The position numbers were made by a program, and so were the translations under genes. The notes beneath the pieces are model-generated. The model was not told the DNA's origin. It worked only from the letters and a program-made list of their open reading frames with translations, and did not search any database. Below are positions 1 to 6,158 of a stretch of 20,404 nucleotides of DNA, piece after piece. The DNA comes from Bacillota bacterium (lineage in GTDB: Bacteria; Bacillota; Negativicutes; Sporomusales; Sporomusaceae): NCBI GenBank assembly GCA_023443285.1, contig JAEZVB010000143.1:1-20404 (forward strand), in the 5' to 3' direction. Numbering within the stretch: position 1 is the stretch's first letter; every line of letters starts with the position of its first letter.

Positions 1-8
1 TTTCCCAT
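1..8 (-). CDS. Possible divergent gene start, cut by window edge
   Basis: On the minus strand an ATG at 8-6 is preceded, nine bases away, by a perfect AGGAGG (plus-strand cctcct at 18-23). Only two full codons (Met-Gly) lie inside the window, so nothing can be said about the product. The arrangement, a gene diverging from an AraC-family regulator, is common for AraC targets such as sugar transport or hydrolase genes; that is inference. Confidence 0.35.
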
Positions 9-138
9 TCTGAATAACCTCCTGTCCTGATTAAGAAAGCTGCAATACAAAAGCATATGATTCCAGCACTGTTTCAGAACAATTCCTTTCCATTGAAGTT
101 TTATATTATGTAAAGACTTAATCCAGCTTATACGTTAC

Positions 139-166
139 TTGTATTATAATATCAACATTAATACAA
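139..166. repeat. 8-bp inverted repeat upstream of AraC gene
   Basis: TTGTATTA (139-146) and TAATACAA (159-166) are perfect inverted arms with a 12-base gap. A related TTGTAATA follows at 170-177, inside the proposed promoter. Lying in the divergent control region, the repeat is a candidate site for the regulator itself, though AraC proteins more often bind direct repeats. Confidence 0.4.
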
Positions 167-169
167 CTC

Positions 170-199
170 TTGTAATATACCATCCGTTTATGATACAAT
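170..199 (+). promoter_or_regulatory. Candidate promoter of AraC-family gene
   Basis: TTGTAA at 170-175 and TACAAT at 194-199 are separated by 18 bases. TG at 191-192 gives an extended -10 element. The position leaves a leader of roughly 35-40 bases before the ATG at 244. Assigned by eye only. Confidence 0.5.
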
Positions 200-243
200 C
201 CTATCATTAGTAAAGATGAAATTGATTTAGACAAGGAGTGTTT

Positions 244-1122
244 ATGAAAAATCCGGAGTATGAAAATTACAAAGAGACCAAATCCCACTATGATCCACTT
301 TTTCCATACAACACCTACCCTTGCTCCATCCCAATGGATTTTTATGAGGTACCGTTACACTGGCACAATGAAATGGAAATTATTTATATCAAAAAAGGAA
401 AAGGCCGCGTTACCATAGATTTTCAATCGTACAATACAGAAGGTGGTGACATCGTCATACTGCTCCCTGGGCAGCTGCACGGAATATCTCAGCTGGACTC
501 TTATGTCATGGAATACGAGAATATCATTTTTTCTACGGATATGCTGGTATCCAAACATGGTGATTCCTTGAATTCTGACTTTTTTCAGCCCTTTCTTTCC
601 GGTAATATCACCTTTGACAGTATTGTGACATTGGCACATCCCATGTATACGGAGCTTTCCTCCTGTTTAAACCGGGCAGATAAGGTCTGCAGCACCTTTG
701 AGAAAGGTTACAAGCTGGCTGTCAAGGGGTTTTTATTTGAATTTTTTTCTATAATCTATCGTAATTCAGAAGATATCGTAATCGAGAACCATAACAAACA
801 TCTAGATAAGATAAAAGAAATCCTGAAATATATCGAGACTCATTACCATGATGTCATCACCATTGAAGAAATTGCAGGTGTCTGTGGTTTTTCCTCCTCT
901 CATTTTATGCGTTTCTTTAAAAATGCCCTGGGAACCTCTTTTATCGATTATCTGAATGATTACCGCCTCTCTATGGTAGCGAGAATGTTGCTATCTTCTG
1001 ACGATAACATCCTCAATATCGCCACTGACTGCGGCTTTGATAATCTATCCTATTTTAACCGTATCTTCAAACGACGCTACGGAATGCCTCCCAGTCATTA
1101 TCGCAGTAAAAAGTTGAGATAA
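244..1122 (+). CDS. AraC-family transcriptional regulator
   Basis: This is a 292-aa DNA-binding regulator with the usual two-part AraC layout. The N-terminal half carries a cupin-like sensor domain: a histidine-containing PLHWHNEMEI stretch at about residues 38-47, then a GDIVILLPGQLHGI segment. The last 100 residues form the double helix-turn-helix, with IEEIAGVCGFSSSHFMRFFK and the second helix pair ending in the conserved CGFDNLSYFNRIFKRRYG stretch. A GTG at 238 is also in frame, but AAGGAG at 233-238 overlaps it and sits five bases before the ATG at 244, so ATG is preferred. The sensor type suggests a response to a small molecule, often a sugar. The target is probably the divergent gene at the left edge, which cannot be seen. 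Family is secure; ligand is unknown. Confidence 0.93.
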   Translation: MKNPEYENYKETKSHYDPLFPYNTYPCSIPMDFYEVPLHWHNEMEIIYIKKGKGRVTIDFQSYNTEGGDIVILLPGQLHGISQLDSYVMEYENIIFSTDMLVSKHGDSLNSDFFQPFLSGNITFDSIVTLAHPMYTELSSCLNRADKVCSTFEKGYKLAVKGFLFEFFSIIYRNSEDIVIENHNKHLDKIKEILKYIETHYHDVITIEEIAGVCGFSSSHFMRFFKNALGTSFIDYLNDYRLSMVARMLLSSDDNILNIATDCGFDNLSYFNRIFKRRYGMPPSHYRSKKLR

Positions 1123-1313
1123 AGCTAGAAAGAAAATCACTTTCAAACTATTTATGAAAGCCTATAGTCATCAAAAAGTGAAAGGTACGGGTATAAGTTA
1201 TAATAAATATTTAGAGATATAGTTAAATTACATTTCAAAATATGGATGTCTGTAGTATAATAACCATAAATAATTACAAATTCTACATTTTTTTTCTTGA
1301 GAAAAAAAGGGAA

Positions 1314-1409
1314 GCCGACTGTAAGAATATTAATTTCATATACAGACTCAATAGGATGGGAACCATTGTACCTAGTCGGCAGTTAACTAGTTAAGACATC
1401 CCAATGGGA
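1314..1409 (+). other. Cluster of nested inverted repeats, possible structured RNA
   Basis: The 329-base gap 1123-1451 has no gene, but its second half is rich in pairing. GCCGACT (1314-1320) pairs with AGTCGGC (1374-1380) and encloses ATGG (1356-1359) pairing with CCAT (1363-1366) around a three-base loop, plus a weak ATAT hairpin. It is followed by a perfect 12-bp palindrome TTAACTAGTTAA (1383-1394) and TCCC/GGGA around AAT (1399-1409). It could be a leader RNA of the gene at 1452 or a regulator site. It does not match the consensus of a riboswitch class I know. Confidence 0.4.
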
Positions 1410-1451
1410 AAAACGGGAAATATATTGGAAGCAATCTGAGGAAAATAATTT

Positions 1452-1955
1452 ATGGATCATTACAAATCATGGGCAGGACTTAAAAAGCAATTAAGTGAAA
1501 CCCTCTGTGACACATTAATAAACAGGGTAACCTACTTTCTCACTCGCTATCACGATGTACATAACTCTTATGGCAGAGCTGCTATCCTGCTTGATGGCAA
1601 AGAGATGGTTTGTTTTTCGTGGATAGAAATGTATTACCAGGAAAGAGATATTACACCTTTATACAATAAAATGCCGGATTCTCCTTATGAAGAGCTGGCC
1701 AAAAAAATGAAGCCTAAATGGGATTCTAACTGCACTTACTATGAAATGGATTTTTTAAAGGCGGTACTTCAATTCCGTAACATGCCGATTCAAGAAGCTC
1801 TAGAATCCGAGAATTTTATCATAAAAGTATTGGCTATTATGGACCGGCGTGTCGGCAAAAGGACATTATCAAGAATTCTTGAAGATGCAGCATATAACGA
1901 TTTTCCAGTCTGGGTACGCCAGTTTTACGAATTGCGTTTATCCCAAGTAGAATGA
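1452..1955 (+). CDS. SF0329-like protein of unknown function
   Basis: This 167-aa soluble protein has no signal peptide or membrane segment. Its overall pattern (N-terminal WAGLKKQLSETLC, a central YGRAAILLDGKEMVCFSW, and C-terminal IMDRRVGKRTLSRI followed by FPVWVRQFYELR) resembles the uncharacterised SF0329 family as I remember it. The family has no established role. The ATG is preceded by GAGGAAA about nine bases upstream, a fair ribosome site. The stop codon overlaps the ATG of a frameshifted remnant (ATGA at 1952-1955), suggesting the two once formed a translationally coupled pair. A region of strong secondary structure lies just upstream. The open reading frame is convincing; the family name is moderately sure and the function unknown. 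Confidence 0.75.
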   Translation: MDHYKSWAGLKKQLSETLCDTLINRVTYFLTRYHDVHNSYGRAAILLDGKEMVCFSWIEMYYQERDITPLYNKMPDSPYEELAKKMKPKWDSNCTYYEMDFLKAVLQFRNMPIQEALESENFIIKVLAIMDRRVGKRTLSRILEDAAYNDFPVWVRQFYELRLSQVE

Positions 1956-2166
1956 ATTTATTTCATATATATAGAATATATGATTCGCTTGTCAAAAGCC
2001 TGATCCAGGGCGATAGCAGGCAATTTTAAATGCAAGTATTGATCATGAAACCTTTTACGAGAAAATTAACGAGATGGCGCATACAATTTATTTGATTTGT
2101 ATGGTGACACTGCTTAAGTGCAGCGAGGCCAGACTTTATCGATATTTTGCACAAGTAAAAAAATAA
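1952..2166 (+). pseudogene. Frameshifted remnant of a small protein gene
   Basis: An ATG overlapping the previous stop codon opens a frame that ends at a TAA near 2027-2029 after about 25 codons and includes YDSLVKSLIQGDSRQ. The adjacent frame (open from 2017) continues in protein-like fashion as AILNASIDHETFYEKINEMA and further to a TAA at 2164-2166. Joined at about 2017-2025 the two halves read as one protein of roughly 70 residues, so a single insertion or deletion has probably broken it. I do not recognise the family. The ATGA overlap with the SF0329-like gene suggests a former operon partner. A sequencing error remains possible. Confidence 0.45.
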
Positions 2167-2171
2167 ATTGT

Positions 2172-2205
2172 AAGGTAATTGATTCATTGTTACCTTTCTG
2201 TTTTT
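2172..2205 (+). terminator. Weak terminator-like hairpin
   Basis: AAGGTAA (2172-2178) and TTACCTT (2190-2196) form a 7-bp stem with an 11-base loop, followed by TCTGTTTTT. It lies six bases after the stop of the frameshifted remnant. The stem is AT-rich, so termination would be weak. Confidence 0.4.
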
Positions 2206-2345
2206 AAGTCTAAAAAGGGTTAAATCACCTAATTCGTTGATCATTACCTTATAATCTTTCAATTAAAATTTACCCTTCTCCTCCGAATCACATCCTAATG
2301 ACATTAGAACGAAGTGTTGTTTTATGAATAGCGCCGTTTATCTGA

Positions 2346-2392
2346 TATAGTATATTAACCTTGTCATTGCATGTCAGGGTTAATATACTATA
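2346..2392 (+). promoter_or_regulatory. Promoter embedded in a perfect 15-bp inverted repeat
   Basis: TATAGTATATTAACC (2346-2360) is repeated perfectly inverted at 2378-2392, with a 17-base gap. Within it TTGTCA (2361-2366) and TATACT (2384-2389) are spaced exactly 17 bases, a good sigma-A promoter. The left arm abuts the -35 box and the right arm contains the -10 box, the layout of an operator whose occupation would block RNA polymerase. The most likely ligand is the WYL regulator encoded just downstream (autoregulation); that is inference. Confidence 0.65.
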
Positions 2393-2485
2393 ATGGGAAT
2401 AGAGAAAGCGAATCCATCCGATAAATCATTTTTAGGCTTTTTATACACGTATCTTATATACGAGAAGCACAAGGAAGGTGATGAT

Positions 2486-3382
2486 ATGAAAGAAAGCCGG
2501 TTGTTTAAGATTGTTTATTATATTTTAGAAAATGGACATGTAACTGCTCCAGAATTGGCAGAAAAGTTAGAGGTGTCCGTAAGAACTATTTATCGTGATG
2601 TAGACGTCATAAGTAGTGCCGGTATTCCTATTTATGTTTCAACCGGCAGAAATGGTGGAATACAAATTCTTGACAGCTATGTGTTGGAAAAAGCCCTTTT
2701 TTCCGATAAAGAAAAAAAAGATATATTATCTGCTTTACAGAGCTTATTTGTTGTAGGCAACACCTGCGAAAGAGAACTGTTGACAAAGCTTTCTGCTCTT
2801 TTTAACACAGATATCGTAAATTGGTTTGAAGTAGATTTTGGCCGCTGGGGAAACAAAACACAGGATAATGCTAAGTTTGAGCTATTGAAAAAAGCAGTTA
2901 TCACACACAAAGCCGTAAATATTATTTATATCAGTTCCTATAACAAAAAAACAACCAGAAAAATTCATCCTCTGAAACTCTTCTACAAATCAAAGGAATG
3001 GTATGTGAAAGCCTATTGCACAGAAAAAAATGATTTCCGTCTTTTTAAAATAAACCGTATTGTAAAGTGCGAAGCTTTCGATGAAGATTTTATTCCTATT
3101 GATTTTCCAGAATCACAAGATGCCAAACAGAATACCTATAATAAAATAGTACTTCGCTTTCCAAAAGAAATGGCTTTCCGCATTTATGACGAGTTTACAG
3201 AGGATGAACTTACAGAACAAGAAAACGGCGATTTTATTGCGGCTGCCTATATGCCGGAGGATACATGGCTGATTGGGTATCTTCTTTCATTTGGTGCATA
3301 TGTCGAGATAATTGAGCCTGCCTATTTACGTAAAATTGTATTCAACGAAGCAAAGAAAATTTGCGAAAAGAATAAATCTTGA
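2486..3382 (+). CDS. YafY-type HTH/WYL-domain transcriptional regulator
   Basis: This is a 298-aa regulator. Residues 1-55 form an HTH_11-type winged helix (ELAEKLEVSVRTIYRDVDVI), residues about 130-205 a WYL sensor domain, and the C-terminal third a WCX-type extension ending in LRKIVFNEAKKICEKNK. WYL proteins usually bind a ligand or nucleic acid and act as repressors. The frame is open back to an ATG at 2393, but that codon overlaps the promoter -10 region and would precede the transcript start. The ATG at 2486 has AAGGAAGGTG just ahead of it and starts at the HTH domain, so it is chosen. The gene is followed by a palindrome-containing promoter and the zinc-ribbon and ClbS-like genes, which are its likely targets. 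A decayed copy of its C-terminal coding part lies at 5924-6089. Confidence 0.92.
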   Translation: MKESRLFKIVYYILENGHVTAPELAEKLEVSVRTIYRDVDVISSAGIPIYVSTGRNGGIQILDSYVLEKALFSDKEKKDILSALQSLFVVGNTCERELLTKLSALFNTDIVNWFEVDFGRWGNKTQDNAKFELLKKAVITHKAVNIIYISSYNKKTTRKIHPLKLFYKSKEWYVKAYCTEKNDFRLFKINRIVKCEAFDEDFIPIDFPESQDAKQNTYNKIVLRFPKEMAFRIYDEFTEDELTEQENGDFIAAAYMPEDTWLIGYLLSFGAYVEIIEPAYLRKIVFNEAKKICEKNKS

Positions 3383-3412
3383 CACATGGTGTCATAGTTT
3401 GTGTGTTATTAT
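3379..3412 (+). promoter_or_regulatory. Promoter with palindrome ahead of zinc-ribbon gene
   Basis: TTGACA (3379-3384) overlaps the WYL stop codon. It sits in the palindrome TGACAC-ATG-GTGTCA (3380-3394). A TATTAT at 3407-3412 gives a 22-base spacer, which is too long for a normal sigma-A promoter, so the -10 assignment is uncertain. A palindrome on the -35 box suggests an operator, with the WYL protein the obvious candidate to bind it. Confidence 0.45.
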
Positions 3413-3450
3413 TTCATTGCAGTTATAAAATTTTATTAGGAGGATTTTAA

Positions 3451-3717
3451 ATGAGCGAGAAATTTTGCGAATGTTGTGGTATGCCTATGGGCACTACCGA
3501 TGAAATGTATGGAAGTAATTCTGACGGCAGCAAAAGCAAGGATTACTGCAAATATTGTTTTGAAAATGGCGAATTTACAAGTGATTGCACAATGGAGGAA
3601 ATGATCGAATTTTGTCTTCCCCATATGGTTACGGCTAATTCAGCCATGACAGAAGAGGAAGCTCGTAATATGATGAAAGAGTTTTTTCCGACACTCAAGC
3701 GTTGGAAAACAGCATAA
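3451..3717 (+). CDS. Small zinc-ribbon protein (Zn_ribbon_2-like)
   Basis: This 88-aa cytoplasmic protein opens with FCECCGMPMG (Cys residues at 6, 8 and 9) and has a second pair in YCKYCFENGEF, giving the two knuckles of a putative zinc ribbon. The remaining half is helical, with TMEEMIEFCLPHMV and an EEEARNMMKEFFPTLKRWK tail. This is the pattern of the Zn_ribbon_2 group, whose biochemical role is not established. Its strong AGGAGG at 3438-3443 fixes the ATG. It lies 68 bases after the WYL regulator, behind a palindromic promoter, and 39 bases before a ClbS-like gene that has its own AGGAGG. Zinc-ribbon proteins of this type often accompany WYL or MerR regulators in Clostridia. A regulatory or metal- or stress-related role is a guess. 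Confidence 0.8.
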   Translation: MSEKFCECCGMPMGTTDEMYGSNSDGSKSKDYCKYCFENGEFTSDCTMEEMIEFCLPHMVTANSAMTEEEARNMMKEFFPTLKRWKTA

Positions 3718-3756
3718 GCTAGTATTAGGTCTTGCTAGCAAAAGGAGGATGATTAC

Positions 3757-4296
3757 ATGGGCAGAGCAACAACAAAATCAGATATGATAACCGCAGCAAT
3801 TAGTAATTATGAGAAGCTTAATGTGCTTATTTCTGAATTGACAGAGGAAGAATTGTCAACATCATTTGATTTTACAGCTGATGATAAAAAGAAAGAAGCT
3901 CATTGGCGCAGGGATAAAAATCTTCGAGATGTTCTGATTCATCTCTACGAATGGCATCAGCTGGTGCTTATTTGGGTTCAATCCAATAAAAACGGAGAAA
4001 GCAGACCGTTTATTCCTATTCCGTATAATTGGAAAACATATGGCGATATGAATGTGGAATTTTGGAAAAAGCATCAAAGTACGCCATTGGATGAAGCAAA
4101 AGAAATGTTGAAAAAATCCCATAAGGAAGTTCTAAGTTTAGCAGAAACCTTTTCCAATGAGGAATTGTTTTCAAAAGGCACCTATAATTGGGTTGGCGGG
4201 AGTACATTAGGTTCTTATTTTGTGAGTGTCACAGCAAGCCACTATGATTGGGCGATAAAAAAGCTGAAAGCTCATAAGAAGAATTGCGTAAAATAA
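3757..4296 (+). CDS. ClbS/DfsB-family four-helix bundle protein
   Basis: This 179-aa soluble protein has the hallmarks of the ClbS/DfsB (formerly DUF1706) family: an N-terminal TKSDMITAAISNYEKLNVLI helix, RDVLIHLYEWHQLVL with a conserved His-containing helix, a PIPYNWKTYGDMN loop, and a C-terminal SVTASHYDWAIKKLK. The founding member ClbS protects colibactin producers by inactivating that toxin, but most relatives sit in genomes without colibactin and have unknown roles, perhaps in thiol- or electrophile-related detoxification. There is no colibactin pathway in this window, so a self-resistance role should not be assumed. The gene has AAAGGAGG 10-12 bases before its ATG and follows the zinc-ribbon gene closely, so the two are probably co-transcribed under the WYL regulator. 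Confidence 0.85.
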   Translation: MGRATTKSDMITAAISNYEKLNVLISELTEEELSTSFDFTADDKKKEAHWRRDKNLRDVLIHLYEWHQLVLIWVQSNKNGESRPFIPIPYNWKTYGDMNVEFWKKHQSTPLDEAKEMLKKSHKEVLSLAETFSNEELFSKGTYNWVGGSTLGSYFVSVTASHYDWAIKKLKAHKKNCVK

Positions 4297-4398
4297 GCGG
4301 CTTCTATTTTTTCCAGGTATGAGATAAATGCAGACATGCAGCCATGTTACAAAACCTGCACGTAAGAATGATAGTCTATAGTCCCCGGCCGCAAGTAT

Positions 4399-4435
4399 CA
4401 ATAGCTAAGGGCTACCCGTAAGGTATGCCCTATTG
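4399..4435 (+). repeat. Interrupted hairpin in gene-free gap
   Basis: The gap 4297-4709 (413 bases) has no convincing gene. It contains a bulged stem: CAATA (4399-4403) with TATTG (4431-4435), GGGC (4409-4412) with GCCC (4427-4430), and ACC (4414-4416) with GGT (4422-4424) around a five-base loop. No T-run follows directly, so it is not a classical terminator. It could be an RNA element or a hairpin left by a mobile element. Confidence 0.35.
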
Positions 4436-4519
4436 CTACTTTTCCATATGGATTTTACTTCCATTTGTATCCTTTTTGCTGCTTACCGGACCTTTCCAAA
4501 GAAAAACGAATAGCGATCG

Positions 4520-4577
4520 GTACTGTTACTGTTCACAGCAATGGAATTTGACTAGACTGTGGACAGTAATAGTGTAC
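4520..4577. repeat. Long imperfect inverted repeat upstream of TetR gene
   Basis: The left arm 4520-4538 and right arm 4557-4577 pair along about 19 positions around an 18-base loop. The core TTACTGTTCACAG faces CTGTGGACAGTAA with one mismatch. A smaller perfect repeat CTTCA-TAAT-TGAAG follows at 4580-4593. Both lie just upstream of the TetR promoter. They may be operators or the remains of a mobile element end. Confidence 0.45.
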
Positions 4578-4610
4578 TTCTTCATAATTGAAGCACTCGT
4601 GACATTACAT

Positions 4611-4638
4611 TTGCAATCCCATCTTTTTGTAGTATAAT
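4611..4638 (+). promoter_or_regulatory. Promoter of TetR/LUD operon
   Basis: TTGCAA (4611-4616) and a consensus TATAAT (4633-4638) are spaced 16 bases apart. The start point would be about 65 bases before the TetR ATG. Confidence 0.6.
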
Positions 4639-4709
4639 GAATATATGTGACCAAAACAATAGCTTTTTAACCATGTAATCCTAATGCGAACAAAATAAGA
4701 GGAAATGTA

Positions 4710-5318
4710 ATGTCAAGAAAGGAACGACCGTCCAACCATGAAGTGAATCGGCTAACCAGAGAAGCAATCTGTACTGCTCTTATATTACTTTTGAATGAGG
4801 AATCATTTGATAAAATCAGCATTACCCATCTGGTTCAACGTGCCGGAGTGTCCCGTACCGCATATTATAGCAACTATTCAAGTAAGCAGGAGATCCTTTA
4901 CGACCTTGTTGATAAACTTATTGAGGAAATCAATCAAAAATTACTTCCCTATACGAATCAGAGCAATGGCAAGGCAAAATATCCTCGTGAATTAATTCAT
5001 GTCATGCTTGAGGTATTTGATCAACAACGGCATGTTTATCAGACATTATATGCAGCTCATTTCAACCATATTATACTCGATCGACTCAATGAAAGCATGC
5101 TTTCTCAACTGCAGAACCGATCAGAAGAAAATATCTATCGTATACTTTTTAATGCTGGTGCCCTTTATAATATGTTTTCAAAATGGATTCAGTCCAATGA
5201 TGTTCTTACAATTGATGAAATGACTGCTATTTGCCTCAACATCTATAACACACCTATGTCCAATATAGAAATCATTCAAACTGACCTTGTCAAGGAGGAA
5301 TTATGGAACAGCGAATAA
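4710..5318 (+). CDS. TetR/AcrR-family transcriptional regulator
   Basis: This 202-aa regulator has an N-terminal TetR helix-turn-helix: ISITHLVQRAGVSRTAYYSNYSSK at about residues 37-60 follows a typical first helix ICTALILLLNEESFDKI. The C-terminal half is helical and resembles the TetR_C_8-like ligand-binding region of Firmicutes paralogues. AGAGGAAATGTA before the ATG is an adequate ribosome site. The 3' end overlaps the following LUD gene by 16 bases, and the downstream AAGGAGG lies within this coding sequence, indicating a translationally coupled operon. A repeat-rich promoter region lies upstream, a sensible place for autoregulation. The inducer cannot be predicted. Confidence 0.9.
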   Translation: MSRKERPSNHEVNRLTREAICTALILLLNEESFDKISITHLVQRAGVSRTAYYSNYSSKQEILYDLVDKLIEEINQKLLPYTNQSNGKAKYPRELIHVMLEVFDQQRHVYQTLYAAHFNHIILDRLNESMLSQLQNRSEENIYRILFNAGALYNMFSKWIQSNDVLTIDEMTAICLNIYNTPMSNIEIIQTDLVKEELWNSE

Positions 5319-5920
5319 GTACACTGATTAATAATTTAGATAAGCGAAACATGAAGGGGTACCTTGTAAATTCACGGAAAGAATTACTCCTGCTTCTAGA
5401 AGAACTTATACCTGCGGATTCTACCGTGGGATGCGGCGACTCCATAACTTTAGAAGAAACCGGTGTATTTACCTTTCTTCGTGAAGGTAGCTATCAATTC
5501 TATGATAAGTTTGATCGGAATTTATCGAAAGAAGCCAAACTTGCTATTTATAGAAAAAATTTTTCTGCTGATACCTTCCTTACTGGAACGAATGCAATTA
5601 CTATGGATGGTCAAATTTTTAATATCGACGGAAACGGAAGTCGTGTAGCTCCCATGCTCTATGGTCCGAACCAGGTAATTATCGTAATCGGTATTAACAA
5701 AATATGTGAAGATCTCGACGCAGCCATCAAAAGAACACGTCAGATCGCAGCACCACTTGATGCCAAGCGTTTAGGGAAATCCACTCCTTGCACTTCTTTG
5801 GAACGATGTATTGACTGTAAACACAAAGAGCGTATTTGTAATGATTTTGTCCTGATTACCGGTCAGTTCGTAAAAGATCGTATCAAAGTCATTATTCTTC
5901 CTGAAAAAATCGGATATTAA
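5303..5920 (+). CDS. LUD-domain protein (lactate utilization-like, DUF162)
   Basis: This 205-aa protein is a stand-alone LUD domain. The segment SRKELLLLLEELIPADSTVGC is followed by GDSITLEETGVFTFLR, then ADTFLTGTNAITMDGQIFNI, DGNGSRVAPMLYGP and a C-terminal Cys-rich stretch (CTSLERCIDCKHKERICNDF). The last resembles an iron-sulfur or metal-binding knot and is typical of the clostridial single-domain group. LutB and LutC of Bacillus use LUD domains in an iron-sulfur lactate oxidase, but stand-alone clostridial members without LutA or LutB partners have no proven reaction, and none is seen here. The start is set by AAGGAGG ending a few bases before the ATG, inside the end of the TetR gene. The length matches others of this group. 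The family is secure; the substrate is open. Confidence 0.88.
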   Translation: MEQRISTLINNLDKRNMKGYLVNSRKELLLLLEELIPADSTVGCGDSITLEETGVFTFLREGSYQFYDKFDRNLSKEAKLAIYRKNFSADTFLTGTNAITMDGQIFNIDGNGSRVAPMLYGPNQVIIVIGINKICEDLDAAIKRTRQIAAPLDAKRLGKSTPCTSLERCIDCKHKERICNDFVLITGQFVKDRIKVIILPEKIGY

Positions 5921-5923
5921 ATT

Positions 5924-6089
5924 TAAAGTGTAAACCTTTCGCTGAAGGTTTTATTCGCGTTGATCTTTACAAGATACCAAACAGAATACCTATAACAATA
6001 TAGTGCTTCGCTTTCCGAAAGAAATGACTTTGTGCATTTATGACGAGTTTATAGAGGATGAACTTACAGAACAAGGCGATTTAATATAA
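5924..6089 (+). pseudogene. Decayed partial copy of the WYL regulator gene
   Basis: This stretch aligns with about 3061-3235 of the WYL regulator gene. From 5973 to 6074 I count nine mismatches in 102 bases against 3119-3220, after which six bases (gaaaac in the parent) are missing and the frame closes at TAA 6087-6089. Upstream of 5973 similarity continues to about 5924 with more changes and a net seven-base deletion that shifts the frame. The copy has no start, no HTH and no C-terminal end, so it cannot make a regulator. It begins almost immediately after the LUD stop codon. It is a relic of a paralogue or of a partial duplication. Confidence 0.85.
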
Positions 6090-6158
6090 CACGTTTTTGT
6101 TTCTTTTAGATTGATTTTTCTATTCTCTAACGGTGTCTTTCCCTTGCTACATTTTTAC

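Noticed and set aside
2026..2262. Minus-strand 78-codon frame
   Set aside because: It overlaps the frameshifted plus-strand remnant, whose translation is more protein-like, and it lacks a convincing ribosome site.
3757..4296. Colibactin self-resistance locus
   Set aside because: Only the ClbS-like fold is present; no polyketide or peptide synthetase genes occur in the window.
4425..4637. Plus-strand 70-codon frame in the gap before TetR
   Set aside because: It spans the hairpins and the TetR -35 region and ends in the -10 box, so it is not a plausible gene.
5932..5951. 7-bp hairpin after the LUD gene, considered as terminator
   Set aside because: It lies inside the WYL relic and arises from that sequence; the stem is short and the T-run is broken.
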